Positions 46,011-59,275 of a stretch of DNA of 64,000 nucleotides are shown in pieces. The translations under genes were made by a program, and so were the position numbers. The notes under the pieces are model-generated. The model ran no database searches, was not told where the DNA came from, and saw only the letters and a list, made by a program, of their open reading frames with translations. Within the stretch, counting starts at the first letter, position 1. Each line of letters begins with the position of its first letter. The stretch lies in assembly GCF_028858725.1 (NCBI RefSeq), contig NC_084761.1:24892501-24956500 (forward strand), in the 5' to 3' direction. This DNA is from Colius striatus (taxonomy: Eukaryota; Chordata; Aves; Coliiformes; Coliidae).

Positions 46011-47565
46011 CTACATGGGGTGGGAAAGACAAGAATGAAAGCTTCAGCACAGCTATACAAGAACAGAAATACAAGGCAGAATTTATTCACTATGAGAGTG
46101 ATGGAGCACCACAACAGGCTGCCCAGAGGGGTTGTTGACTCTCCTTCACTGGAGATGTACAAAACCCACCTGGAGGAGTTCTTGTGTAACCTACTCTAGA
46201 TGGTCCTGCTCTGGCAGGGGAGTTGGACTAGAAGATCTTTTGAGGTTCCTTCCAGCTCTTGAGATTCTGTGATTTTGTGTAATTTTTAACTGTACTCACA
46301 TTGAACACTGTTATCTCCATTATATATTTTCTACCGCCACATCAGGCAGAGATTCAAAGGAATTAGCTATAGGTGTTCTTTCAAAGTTTCTAAACTTTTG
46401 TCTTTTAAAGTTTATAAACAAATCTTATTATTAATAGTAAAATATTAAGATTTTAAGTTTCTAAGTTTACTGTTTCCTAAGTAGCTACTATTTAAAATGG
46501 CCAGCTCACCTGTGTGTAATTTCATGATTCAAGAACAAGACACCTACTTTTCAGTTTGATATCTGTGATCATAGTTTCTAAACAAGCAAACAATAATTTG
46601 GCTAGCATTAAATTACCCTTATAAACAGCAGCTGTTTTCCATTTCAAAGTTAAATATTAAGCCATAGTTAATTTTTTAGAAAGGAAACTGAGAAAAAGTT
46701 TACAAAATAATGCAGAGCCCATCAATCAATCCAGGTAATATTTTTTATTTTTGGATCTTAAGATCCATCTTAGCAAGATCCTTCACAAAAAGTTAATTTG
46801 AAATCAATGTATCAGTATGATAGGCTAGATCTGTTACTCGAGTGATTAAAACAAGTAAGTACGGATGAAAAGGATTGTGTGTCTGAAGAATAGTCTTTTT
46901 CCCAAACAACGGTTTGTCTAATGAAAGACACTATGCCTTTGTAAAGTCTTGCTCCCCAAGAACATAATCAGAAACAAAACACAGGTTTATTTTATATACT
47001 CTTTATTTTTTTAGTTCCTTAGATCAATATACTCAGGCTTGAAAAACAAATTTGCTTTAATAGTCGTTAGTCTAAAAGTAAAATATGAGAGGATGGCTAT
47101 CCTATAATATATGGTTCTCTCTCTATTACAGCAAAACTCAGCTGAATTCGCAGGCTGAACAACAACTGATGAACCAGGTTTGCTGAATCTCAGTCATCTT
47201 ATAGTACATGTACTGATCTACAAACAAGGCAACTACATGTCACTCTACTTCTGAAATCACAAGTGAAAATTTCCCACTAAGTGTATCTGGGAGAAATACA
47301 TCTTAGTTACCGTTTATGTCACTCAATCACAATACACTTCACTTTACACTTGACACTGGAGTACTTAGACTGCATTTATACATATGCACCCACTGCAGAC
47401 TGCACACCAACAATCTTACTATCACAGCAAGCATTTTAGGATATTAAGCGCTGTGCCAGCTTTGAACTAAAAAGCCAGAAATGCAGAAGCATCTGGGGAT
47501 TTTATGTTTAGTCACAATGTTAAAGCCACAGAAGGAATTAATATGACAGAACTGATTCTACTCAC
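46011..47565 (-). other. PRDM5: PRDM5 intron, 1.6 kb
   Basis: The intron has a gtgagt donor and a catgtag acceptor, phase 0. It splits finger F6 between its two zinc-binding histidines. It contains a CR1 fragment beginning 68 nt from the acceptor; the rest is AT-rich and featureless. Confidence 0.92.
46079..46279 (+). mobile_element. CR1 LINE 3'-end fragment (antisense to PRDM5)
   Basis: The plus strand contains CACAACAGGCTGCCCAGAGG, then TTGGACTAGAAGATCTTTTG, ending in CTTGAGATTCTGTGATTTTG. This is a forward-oriented 5'-truncated avian CR1 copy of about 200 bp. It lies 68 nt upstream of the PRDM5 exon at 45917-46010 and is inverted relative to the CR1 copy on the other side of that exon. 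Confidence 0.92.
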
Positions 47566-47726
47566 TTTTTTATGACTCTTCAAGACTGAGGGTGTCACAA
47601 AAGCTTTGTCACAGAGATCACACTTGTATTTCTTATGTCCATCATGTACTACTTGAATATGAACATTTAATGTGTCCTTTCTTTTGAAAGTCGCATCACA
47701 GTGATCACACTTGAAAGTCCTCTCAC
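47566..47726 (-). CDS. PRDM5: PRDM5 coding exon, in-window exon 4 (F5 and most of F6)
   Basis: This 161-nt exon follows a weak-looking acceptor (ctttataag) and ends at AAAAAA|gtgagt. It completes the split Ser codon and encodes 53 residues, from [17 protein letters not shown] to [11 protein letters not shown]5 has the wider H-x4-H spacing (HIQVVH), and a DGHKKY linker connects it to F6. F6 ([17 protein letters not shown]) receives its final His from the next exon. The organisation exactly mirrors the 158-nt exon: it starts in phase 1 at the linker and ends in phase 0 after HKK. From the acceptor, the stretch up to the next upstream AG is about 56 nt, compatible with a somewhat distant branch point. 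Confidence 0.96.
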
Positions 47727-49439
47727 CTTATAAAGATAAATAAAAGGTTTAGAGACATCAGATTTGTGTGCAGATGCATTAATGCTTATTGTTTCAGAAA
47801 AATTAATAGGAGTAGCAAAGACAAATGAAAACTGTGTCCTGAGAACAGAAAGAAAAGGAACATCACACCAGATACAAACCTCACTGAGAAATTAAGAAAG
47901 TAGTCACAACAAGAACGTAGCCAGAAATGTGAGATTAAACTCAATAGCCAAAGTGAAATAGTAACTAGTGGAAATGGCTTCCAGTGAAATAGAGCACAGG
48001 TTCTATCAGTACCTCCAGTGACAGATTCTTCTTATGGTAACACAAGTAAAACATGAAATAGACTCCATCTTTTGAAACTTGAATGGTAAGAGACAAGTTC
48101 CTAAATTTAAAAGAATTCCCAAACACTAAATACCTGCTTTGAGTAATCTCTCTTATTCACATCAGCAGAGGCAAACTCATATGAGAAAGATGAAATAACT
48201 TTTGTTATAGCAGTATTACTATTCCAACGGTGGCAATGTCATTGAAGGTTATGGCAGAAGCCAGATTAATATTGCCAATAGTTTTTAAATTTAATCAATT
48301 ACCTAAGAGATGGGAAGAGACATTGTATTCTGAAAATCTGCATACATCTTTTGAGAGAGGAAAAGACACATGACTCTTCAGAGAAATCATTACCATGAAC
48401 CTTCTCTTTAACATTGCTGTGTATGCAGAAGAGAATATTATCTTCTATTTGTTAATTTCCTAATTAAAATTACAACTTAAACATCTGCAACATGGCATTC
48501 ATTCTGAAACGCACATTCTAAAGCGCCAATCAGGTGCCCAAAAATATTTTCCAGGCAGTTACATCACAAAGAAAGATCACCTCAATCTAAGGACTACTCT
48601 CTACTTCTGATTTTTCACAACAGAGGTCTGATCTGCAGCCTCCACATCCATATGAATAAGATACAGACTTGTGTAATCATAAGCTATTTTTTCCAGTAGC
48701 AATGATGCACACGTATATATATGAGGTATACTGACTTCCCCCCTACGTCTCACTAAAGGATAAAATAATCCCAGTGTAAAAGGCAGTATGAATGGAAATT
48801 TATTTCAGAATGCTGCATAAAAAAAGCATATTTGATACTCTATGGTGAAGCATCAAAATCTTTTTTATTATATATTACGCATGTAACACATAAAAGTGAA
48901 GCTTATCAATACAGTGTTGCCTCAAATACCTACAGACGTTCCAAAGCCAAGATAATCTGTTTCTCTCCCCCACCAATCAACAACAAATGTTCCCCACACA
49001 GCTCCCAAAACTCTCATTCTTTGTTGGTTTGGAAACAGAAGAGATTTTGTTTTGGATTACACAAGAAGAATATGCTACAAGATTTTAGAGTCTAAGTCAT
49101 CTTATCCTAAAATACTGTCAGTGCAGATACTCAGAAAAACTTTCAAGGTCAAGCAGGACGCAACTTAATATGCTGTTATGTGAAGATTTGACACTGATCC
49201 TGGATCTAACTGTTCAGTCCATCCCTTTAGTACTCATCTTGGGAACATGAAATTACCCTGCTAAGAAAGTGAAGACATTGCTATTTTTAATAAGATAACG
49301 TGAATATTGTTCCTTTGTTGAAGCAGTAAAAATTTCAAGTAACTTATTTTAAAAGTAACTTCTTACATGAACTTCTAGGCTTTGGGCATTTAAATTTTTT
49401 TTTTACATAGTCAAGGAAGTTGGGGCATCCCTTTTTTCA

Positions 49440-49715
49440 ATGGTATCTAGCAACAGGACAAGGGGTAATGGGATGAAGCTGGAACACAAAAAGTTCCATT
49501 TAAACATAAGAAAAAACTCTTTCACTGTAAGGGTGAGGGAGCCCTGGCACAGGCTGCCCAGGGAGGGTCTGGAGTCTCCTTCCTTGGAGGTGTAGAAGAC
49601 CTATCTGGACATGTTTCTATGCAACCTGATCTAGGTGGAACTGCTTCTGGAGGGGGGTTGGACTAGACGATTTCTAAGGTCCCTTCCAATCCCTACCATT
49701 CCATGATTCTATGAT
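49440..49715 (+). mobile_element. CR1 LINE 3'-end fragment, longest in window
   Basis: This is a forward copy of about 275 bp. It starts near AGCAACAGGACAAGGGGTAA, passes through GGCACAGGCTGCCCAGGGAG and GGGGTTGGACTAGACGAT, and ends in CCATGATTCTATGAT, the typical CR1 3' terminus. It encodes only the end of a decayed reverse-transcriptase-less remnant. It lies inside a PRDM5 intron, antisense to the gene. Confidence 0.95.
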
Positions 49716-50299
49716 CTGTTTCTTTCCATCTCTTAACAACTTAACTCCAAGTCTAAAAATATATTGAAAAGGATGGAGCAATATTAAATGAAGAAATATT
49801 CTATATTTCTATATTTTCCATAATTTTACGTGACATCATGACAGTTTAAGACACAATTTGACATTTGTTGTCAGGAGGACTTATTCCTTTTATCCTTAAG
49901 TTTTGTTTGCAATCATTTCTACAATTTTCAGTACTGCACTTCTATTATGACTAACAACAAGGTAGTAAAAGATTAACTAGGTTTCACACAAAAGACCTAC
50001 CAAGTCAGGAAATTTCAGAACTAACATACCGTTCAATCGTATATCTTCTGTGTGTACAAATTACAATAATTGCAATGCCAAGTATGTATTTAGCCAAGTC
50101 CTGGCTTCAATTTAGCAACAATTTTCAACAGTCAAAGTAATGGGAAGCCTAGACTTGGATACTTTTTCAAATGTTATCCTCGGTGAAGGCAAATAGTTGG
50201 TGTTTCTTCTCAGCATCCTTATTCAGCAGAAACCCTATATCTCACTACAGAATAGCCATCAGCACTCACAGCTGCCTCATTGAACAGTTGCCACTTCTG

Positions 50300-50322
50300 T
50301 TTTTTTTTTTTTTTTTTTTTTT
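50300..50322 (+). repeat. poly(T) run, 23 nt
   Basis: Twenty-three consecutive T lie in a PRDM5 intron, corresponding to A23 in the transcript. No associated retroposon body is recognisable. Confidence 0.9.
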
Positions 50323-53257
50323 AAGCCATAGACAAAGATACATTAAAACTTCTTTGAAAAAAATAGCAATAGGCAACTATGGAAGGAGTTTCAGAAGTTT
50401 CCTCAACTGGCATAAAGCAGAAGTGTAAACCACTTGCAGCAAAATATGAGCACAAAAACTCCATGAGCAGCTCTGGAAATCCTCATGTAGAAGACTGAAA
50501 TAAAAAACAGAGCTATGCAACCTATTTCATGATACCTCATTGTTGTAATAAAGAATAGATTTCATATGGTAAATAAAGGAACATATCTCTTGCATAAGAA
50601 CTATCACTGCCAAAAAGCAAACTCTTTCCACGGTCTTTGGCAGAGTAATATTAAAATTACCAAATAAATTTCTCATACAAATGTATAAGAAATAAAAATA
50701 TAATTTCCATTATGTATTTTCAGTCAAAAGTTTGCACTGTGCTAGATTAAGAGGTTTGCTACAAGATAAAATAGCTTAGATAAAATAGCTGTACATGGAT
50801 TCTCTTCAGGCCTAGGCACTCTGGAGAATGGAAGCAAACAAGAAAGTTTATCAATGGCTTTAGCTCTTGAAACCATTGAAGGAGAGAAACTTTTTTAGAG
50901 TACTTGACATGAAACTACAATATCAATATCCATATCAATATGCCTCCAAAGACGGAAACAGCACTGACGTAATATATCCTATGATGCTTTCTCCCAGAAA
51001 CACACAACATCATGTGTCTTTCCTGGAACTGGCTATCTACTCCACTCTCCCTATGATCAAAGAAGATAATGAAAATCAGGGCTTCTTGTTCTTTACTTAA
51101 AACGAGCAAACCTCAAATGCTCACTTCTGTTGACCCCTGTAGAAAGAGATAATTAGCATTCTTCTTATTAACAAACATTATGCATATAGATTTTTACTCT
51201 GGAAAGCAAATATATAAAAAGGACTAGGCCCTTCTCAACAAATCCAGTCCTGTTCATGCCATGTCTCCATAACCCTAGACAACTGACTGACCCAAGCAAA
51301 AATGCTCTGGGTTACTCATTCTTGTTAGCCAGGTCTCTTCAGGCCTCGTGAGCTAATATTAGCCAAATATAAGCTACCATAGACTTACCATGTATCATTT
51401 ATCCTTCCTAAACACTACAGCTCATAATAAAGGGTTAGCCCCATTATTGCCAACAACATACTGAGAAACCAGTTCCTAAAAGTATTATCAACAGTATGCC
51501 TAAGAGAAAAAGCATCTGACTCTCAGAAGACAAGTTACATTTACACAGCTAGAACTTAGGAGAAAAAATAGAGTTTGGTTTTTTTTTTTTTATTTATTTT
51601 GGAGGAGTTTTTTTCAATTATTTGTTAGACATATTCAATCTTAACATTTATATCCATGACATCTTTTCCAATTTCAAGACAAATACCTGAAAAGTGAGTT
51701 TATTAAATATTTTTTCCAGTACTTTAAGGATGTAAAATAAAATTTAAATTGCTCCACGTCAACCTGAAAAGTGCCTGCTTCTGAAAAATGATAATACCAA
51801 ACTTTAAAAAATACATATTATGTAGGCTAAACTTAGTGTTCTAAAAGTTTCAAGATTCGCAAACTATTTTTTTTCTTTCCCACAGCACAGATCAGTAAAG
51901 ACAACTAAAGATTTTGGTTTATTTCTCTCCTTTCTTTATAGAACAGGTATATTTCTGCTATGAGAGGGACTAACATTAAGCTATAGGAGTTATTTCGAAT
52001 ATAAGAAACTCATCATGGCAGCATAACTTGTCAGTCTTGGAGTTAGGTCATGACAGGAAGAGTTATACATTTCTTCACTGGGAACACAAAGTCTTCTCAG
52101 ACAACAGCAGATAATCTTTTCTTAATCACAGCCTTGCACTGACAACTGTTTATTCTTCTAGTTCATCCTAGTAATGACTTTCACTTTGCTACTGGTCTGT
52201 CAACACTTCTTTTATAGGATTCTACAGACAAGAGAGATGCAGTATGACTACAAAAACTTTGCTTATATTCTGCTGTTTTAAGGCATTCTTGTTAAATTAG
52301 TGTTGGTTTTTTTATTTTCCAAAGTAAGGAAAAAAGGTTTAAAAAATCTTCCCTCAGATTAACAAGAAACACAAAGTATTATTGGTCTAAGGCTTTGACT
52401 CATTTTGGAGACAGTTTTAGCTAAGACAGCAGAAGTTACCCCCTTCAAACACCTACTCTGTCCTTCAGCAAGACATGTCTCCTTTTGCATCAAGAAAGAC
52501 TAGACAATGTCTGTGGCATTGCAGTTCACAGCCTGATATATTTCATATTTGCTTAAATAGCAATGATCCAGGAACAGCTAAACACCACAAATCCCAACTC
52601 CAGCTCAAAGACCTCAAATTTCCTGAGCTCCCATCTTCTTGTAAAAAAAAATAACAAAGTGTATTTTTAGAAAGTCCTTTACCAAGGCCAACCATTCTGC
52701 ATATTGTGAACTGGGTTTTATTTATATTCTGCAAATTCCTGGTTCATTAGAATACATATCATTGAACAAGTTTTTTAATTTTCCTCCCCATCCTTTTTAA
52801 GATTTAGTATCAGAAAAAAATTTAAAATGCCATGCTTTATGAAATTGCAGAAGCTTTGAGAAATTGAAAAAGAACAAACAATATGCCAGTCAAGCAATTT
52901 ATCTAACAGAAATAGTGTTATATCGGATTAATAAAAGAAAGGTATACCAATGTAAATATTTCCCACATCAAAGTACTGTCTTCTAAGCTACATATATTTT
53001 AGTACTGTAAATGTTTTCTAAAATCTAAATTGCTGACATTGATGGGGTTGAATGGTCTCCATAGTCTAGGGCTCTGTAAATATTGAAAACAGAAAATTCC
53101 ACCAAAAATAAATCTTTACACAGTCAGTTAAAAACCAGTACAGAATGCCAAGAACAAGTCAGTCATGAGCAAAAATGGCCACAAGGTTTCTCTGGGCTAA
53201 TAGTTCTATAGCAGAGGCAGGAAACATTAGCCTGGGCTGGCAAGGGAGAGAAAAAAA

Positions 53258-53350
53258 TCACAGAATGGCAGGAGTTGGAAGGGCCTTCCAGAGATCATCT
53301 AGTCCAATCCCCCTGCTAAAGCAGGTTCACCTAGATCAGATTACACATCT
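53258..53350 (-). mobile_element. CR1 LINE 3'-end fragment
   Basis: The plus strand reads ATCACAGAATGGCAGGAGTT, then GATCATCTAGTCCAATCCCC and GGTTCACCTAGATCAGATTA, the reverse complement of an avian CR1 3' end. It is about 93 bp long and lies about 370 nt downstream of the PRDM5 exon at 53719-53812. Confidence 0.92.
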
Positions 53351-53710
53351 CAGTTTCAAGATCTAAACTAGATCATCTAAAAAAGCTGCGTAAGCCACTA
53401 AGTTACTTCTGTTTCTGTTTCTCCTTTCTTAAAATGGAGGTTAACACTATCACATGTTATGTAGAAAAAAATCTCTTGTCATCAGACTTCAAATCATTGC
53501 TAGATTTTCTACAGCATACTTGGATTTGCATTTCAGTGCATTTAAAAACAAGGTTTGAATTTGGCTCTGAATTTTCTAACTCCCTGGGGTTAGAGATGAA
53601 TCTTAATACTAATTCAATACAGCAAGTTGCATATTGAAGAAAGGTGCCATATGTCTGTTTTTCTCAGCCCAATGTGAGAACTGAGGAAGTTCTTTTTCCT
53701 CTCTGACTTA

Positions 53711-53833
<123 letters not shown>

Positions 53834-54347
53834 TCAGAGGAAAGGCTCAGGGAAATCAGTTAGCTACCATTACAGCAGTCGCAGTTAAGTTTCTAGACTG
53901 CATTCAAGAGGGGATATCATAGCAATCTGAAACATCAGTGTATGAAGACATTAAAAAAGTCATTCTGCCATTAACCACAAAACCAGTACAGCAGCTACCA
54001 AATAAGTGTACCTTCCCAGTCCTCAGAAGTGTTACATGAGCAGTGTACGTACACCAACCAGGAAAAGAACCTCTAAGCTCAGTTGCATTGCTTCATTAGT
54101 ACTAACATTGGCCAAAACAACTAATATGAATAAATGCTTTAAATTTATACACATGTACACAACACTTTTTTTTTTTTCTGATCTAAGTTCAAAGGTAAAA
54201 CTGGTTTGATTGTCTCAAGATAGTATCTCAAATTTGGCAAAGAAAATTTAACAAACCATGACACTAGTCTTACACATCCTTGTTTCAGTCTCTTGTATTA
54301 AAAGAAAAAGAAACAAAATAGAAGCATCAGTACAGAGATTTTTGTTT

Positions 54348-54552
54348 CATAGAATCATACAACGGTAGGGGTTGGGAGTGACCTTTAAAGATCATCTGAT
54401 CCAACCCCCCTGCTCAAGCAGGTCCACCTAGATCAGGTCACACAGGAACATTTACAGGTAAGTTTTGAAGAAGGAGACTCCACACCCTCCCTGGACAGCC
54501 TGTGCCAAGGCTCCCTCACCCTCACAGTAAAATCGGTTTTTCTTATGTTTAT
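54348..54552 (-). mobile_element. CR1 LINE 3'-end fragment
   Basis: The plus strand begins CATAGAATCATACAACGGTA, continues GATCATCTGATCCAACCCCC, GACAGCCTGTGCCAAGGCTC and CCTCACCCTCACAGTAAAAT. This is the reverse complement of about 205 bp of avian CR1 3' region, in the same orientation as PRDM5. Confidence 0.95.
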
Positions 54553-55309
54553 GTAGAAACATTATGTTTCTTACGCTTGCTGGAGAAAAATTCGGCATAT
54601 CTGAGAAACAGTCTCAAAGCCATAAAGAAAAGAAAATAAAAGGATCGCTGAAACTGCAGACTTGCTGAAGCAGATTTCTTTTCTAAAGCTTGGGATACTT
54701 CTCATTCTACTTTTGTACATTTAAAAGCACTTTCCCTGTTTTCTAGTGTTAAGCACTATCCTGCTATAGGCAGTAAATTAATCAGTAGAATTTATTATCT
54801 ACCCAATTTCCTACTGTTTTCACAAAGGAAAGCAAGTTTTTAAAGCATGTGTCTAAACACTCTATTAGCTCACAAGGACTTTAAGTTGAAGCTGCAGTGC
54901 CAAGAGAAAAAGAGGCTGTACAGGAAGTGTTTTACAGTAAGCATAAAATTAGTTAAGTGAGTTAATTTTGTAGAATAAGGTTAAATATTAGCACAGTACA
55001 TGCTTACATAATCTACTTCTGCTATTCATAATGTCATATAACATTTATAGCTGCCCCTTAAAGTATACAGAAGAAAGGGACTATAGGGGGTCAACATAAT
55101 TATTTAGATGTAGACTGAGGGCCTTGAACCTAGATCGATTTTAACATAAATGTCCTCTTACATACAAAACAGTAACAAAACAGGCTTCAGATTCAAAGTC
55201 AACTCCTTGACCTCAGCCTACGTCACTTAAAGCTAAAAAGGCAACTGAAGCACCATCAAATGTGTGGAATATATCACGTTACATAAAATCTGGTGAATGT
55301 TTCAGTCCA

Positions 55310-55494
55310 GCTTCTACAGGTTTACATCATAGTGTGCATGAGTAGACACCCTGCTTTGCAGTCTCAGCCGTCAGGCCAAGGATTGACAGGACATGAAGAG
55401 ACTGAACTACCTTCTCACCTCAATAGGTGGTTCCTCCAGAACAGGGCTGAGACATATTGACGAGACACTGTGGGGAAGCTCGCAGTGCTGCTGT

Positions 55495-55525
<31 letters not shown>

Positions 55526-55590
55526 AGGGTTCAGTCTCTAGGGCTGTCAATCTGGCACCTTTCACGAGCGCAAAATTCATGTTGTTTATT
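55310..55590. other. distinct GC-richer intronic island, possibly an old dispersed repeat or conserved element
   Basis: This block differs in texture from the surrounding AT-rich intron (CpGs, few homopolymers). On the gene strand it contains an exon-like 92-nt core (55419-55510) with a cccttctatttatccacag acceptor and a TTGAG|gtgaga donor. It gives me an impression of an ancient amniote repeat family, but I cannot name one. Other possibilities are an exapted element or a conserved regulatory element. Confidence 0.35.
55419..55510 (-). other. exon-like segment, possible poison exon of PRDM5
   Basis: The 92-nt segment lies between a good acceptor (tatttatccacag) and a good donor (GAG|gtgaga). 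Two of its three frames are open throughout. Spliced between the PRDM5 exons at 59118 and 53719 (phase 0), its length would shift the frame and produce a TAA near the end of the 94-nt exon. Inclusion would therefore be predicted to trigger nonsense-mediated decay. No transcript evidence is available here. Confidence 0.2.
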
Positions 55591-58500
55591 TTTTAAAATG
55601 CCCTGTTTTAGAATACCCATCACTTGAGTGATAGTTCCGAAAGGCACAGCGATTTGTACAGAATTTCTACTTAATATCTCCTTGTCAGTTCTCCTAGGAT
55701 TTAATTGAAATGAGTATTCTTCTGCACATCTTCACTATAAAGTAAAGCATCTAACTAGGCATATCCACATGCAAGGGTATACAGACCATTTGCCTCTTCT
55801 GTGAATGGTCTGGAAAGAAGCTAGGTCTATTACAAAAAGCCATGCAAATATTAATGAGGAGAGGTATTCCCCCAAATAACCATATTAGTTCTAACGCTAC
55901 ATTTTTTGTTGTTTTACTAATAGGTTCCAGATCAGAAATGCCTTCCATTCAGAGTAGGGGACAGTCATATGATCAAAGCAACTGAATATGGACTCTTATG
56001 GAGTATTTGATGTCAACCTTTCCTACCATAGCATTTCAGAGGCTTATATCCAGCCTAAGGGTACTTAGTCCCAATAGAGAAACTGAGGTTTCAATTCATG
56101 ATGCTCCTCAGGACCAGATAACCCTGGATTAACCATAAAACCTTTAAAATCCTGTGTCTGATGACCTATTTCTGCTCACTGTCATATCCTCGTAATTTAT
56201 TCTCTGAATTCATTCTCTGTGCACAGCAACAAATGTTTAGATGAAACAAAAACTTTGCTTTCTCCCTTCACTATATGCCACAGAACATATACCTTCATCC
56301 ATTCTAACCTGGATGGAAGGTGACTATTTTTACCTGTAGTACAATCCAATACTGCATTTGCCTCTTATTTTCAGATGCTGTTCTCTTTCCCCGACACAAA
56401 AATGGAACCATATTCTTCATATAATCACCCAGTCCTTTTGTCTGAGCTTTTTCAAGACATCTGAGCTAGTTCTATATTGCATTATACTTCCCAATGTTGA
56501 CTTCTCCAAGCAAGTGACAAAGCAAGCCTGCACATGCACCTGCACAGAGCGGTGTAGTGTTTGTAGGCAGAAGCAGCACATCAGAGACATACCACAGGAA
56601 GACTAACAGTTTCTGATTCTCAGATCTGTAGCTATAAGATGTAATGACTGCTAAGTTAGGGTTCACATTCCAATGCTGCACTGAAAAGAGCAACTCCACT
56701 GTCTATATCCCAGTGAAATCCTGTGAAATATGAGAAACCGATCTCCCTCTGCACCTTTGAAATGACCCAACATTCACCCACAACTGAAAGTTGTTTAAAA
56801 GCACATTTGTGCAAGACATTTTTATTCTGATACTCCCAACACAAAATCAGATTCAATAACTTCCATAAAGCAATCACAGAAACAATAGTAACAAGTTCCC
56901 ATCTAAAACACAAAACAAGAATTCAAAAGGTGCAAAATACATCTATATCCTATTTCTTATTATAAATAAAATGTACATAGTTGTGCTGTAAAATCTAAAG
57001 TGTTTTTTCAAGCATGCCATCCTCAAACTTAAAAGCATATTTCCTGTTAAATGCTGTTGATCAAAGCGTTTTTAACTACCGCAAGTTTCTAAGCTCCCTG
57101 CCACTAGCACAGTAACTGTACCCTGAACACTTAACACTGTGAAACTAGTCACTCAAACTTTTCTTCTTCTAATAGAAAATGAAATCTAGGAGGACATCTT
57201 AAAGAAATACACACCTAAAGAACCATTAAAAATCCAAGCTTAAGAAACTCGTAAAAGATGACACACAATAATGAATTCCACTGTTACTGGATTGACATTC
57301 CTGTGAACGTGCAAAAGGATTATTGTCCTTTTCTTCTAGCAGTAGTGCAGTCCTCTTAAAACCATGGCATTCAAAACTATTCTGGCATCCCAAACTACCA
57401 CACTCTTGATTTACATCTTACAATTGGTTTTGTGTATACACATCTATACTCCCCTCTGTTATCTACCATCTCTCCTTGTTTACATTGTTTACTCAATGGA
57501 GAGAGGCTTGTCTAAAAAAGCAATTCAGAACATCTATGTCAGTCTCCTGTGTCTCACACTCATCTCTTCATTTAGCAAGTGAAATTAGAGACCTAAATGT
57601 GAATGGGTGAATATGCACAGATGTTTTGGTAAACTTTATGCAAACATATACGTAAGTTTCTTTCATTACAGGACAGCATTGATTTACAGCCAGTACTATG
57701 TGCAAACAGGTTCAGGAAATAAGTATTCCAACGTGTTTTAAGGAATTCTGTAAAAATTAGGTACTCTCTAAATCTGTCTAAATGTTAGTATTATTCCCAT
57801 TAAGTGAGGCCTCTAATCCTTGCCTATGCTAGTGGTGCTGCTGTTTTAAACATAGAATTGGGTCAAAGTGTTTACTCATTCATACTTAATCCTGAAGTCT
57901 GTTTTCGGTCCAAACTCCCTACCAGTCATCAACTGCAAATTAACATAAGGAAATATGTGAAAAGTATTCATTTAAGATACACAAGTATCTTTCCAGATGG
58001 TATTTTATACATTTTTCCTTACAATATACCCAATTTGTGAGATTCTGTCCCATTTTCTTAATAAAATCTAAACTAAAAAATGCAATCACAGCATATACAG
58101 GAACTAATCTTGTCCTTCAGCAGGCTTCTGCATGCTTTCTGTTTTAGACAGTCAACGCCATTTCATCCTGCAAGAGGCATTATTATTTCTCTTACATGAT
58201 TTATGGCTGAAAATGCAAAAGATGGTGCAAAGATCCTGTGCCAAATTCCCAGATGGCATATATCATGAGCCAAACCACAAAAGACTTGTAAGTATGAGTA
58301 TATTAGTTTCATCAAAAGGCAGAAAAAAAGGGGTAGTATTTAAAAAATGTAAAGGAAAAAAAAAATAGCAAAGGGTTCCAAACCCTGCGCACAAAACCAG
58401 ACAGGTTTTTTTGGTTAAGGTTGGTTTTTTTTTTTTTCCTTTCCTTTTTACAGACTTGTAGTTCTGAAACAAGAGTCATGGATGTAGCCTTGCCATTAAA

Positions 58501-59117
58501 AATGCAATCCCGGGTTAAAAATAATGACAGGCATTATAGAAATTAGGCCAAGCAGATTGGAGCTTAAATAAACAGTAGCAGACCATCCCTTCATAAATCT
58601 ATTTTGCAGCTAATGTTTCTTCTGATGCTGTTTTAACGTGTAAGCACTACCCAGCACAAACCTAGTGTGAAAGGATCTGCTGTTAAGTCTAACAAGAACT
58701 GCAACAGGACTATACTTATTTTTATTAAAATATGGTATTTTTTACAAAAACTCTGAAGACATTTTAGACCTATTACATTTTTTAACTTTATAACCTAATA
58801 CTAAAAAACTACAATAAAACCAAAACTACAGAAAAGTCAAAACATGGATTTATTTGATACTTTTAACCAAACAACTGTGATTTCCTTCTGCTTATTTCAT
58901 TCCTTTTTGTTTGTTTGTTTTACTAGAATTCATTTAGTATTTTGAGATGTTGGATATAACAAAGAATACTAAAAAAAAAAAATACATTCTCAAATATTTG
59001 AATCCCATGTTTAAAGCACGTCAGAGCTTAATGATGAATCATTTAAAAGAAATTTTTTAAAAAATCTGAAAATCTGAGGCTGGCAGACCTGTAAACAACA
59101 ATGGCAGAGTGCTTTAC

Positions 59118-59275
59118 CTTCTTGTGATTCTTGTAAACATTTCTGTGGGCAAATCCCTTTCCACAAAGCTTGCATTTATAAGGTTTATCTTCACTGTGTA
59201 TTATTTTGTGTGCAGTCACTTGATCAAGTCGTTTGAAGGACTTATTGCAAACCTCGCAGGTGTAGGGGCGTTTTT
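59118..59275 (-). CDS. PRDM5: PRDM5 coding exon, in-window exon 2 (fingers F2 and most of F3)
   Basis: This 158-nt exon lies between ttctgcag and AAG|gtaaag. It completes the Glu codon split by the previous intron and adds 52 residues, beginning [17 protein letters not shown] and ending [12 protein letters not shown]2 (CEVC...HKIIH) is complete. F3 ([17 protein letters not shown]) lacks only its last zinc-binding His, which is the second residue of the next exon. The inter-finger linkers are HSEKRPY and HSEDKPY, related to but not identical with the canonical TGEKPY, as is usual for PRDM5. The exon ends in phase 0 after HKK. Skipping it alone would shift the frame; skipping it together with the 85-nt exon would not (85+158=243). 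Confidence 0.96.
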
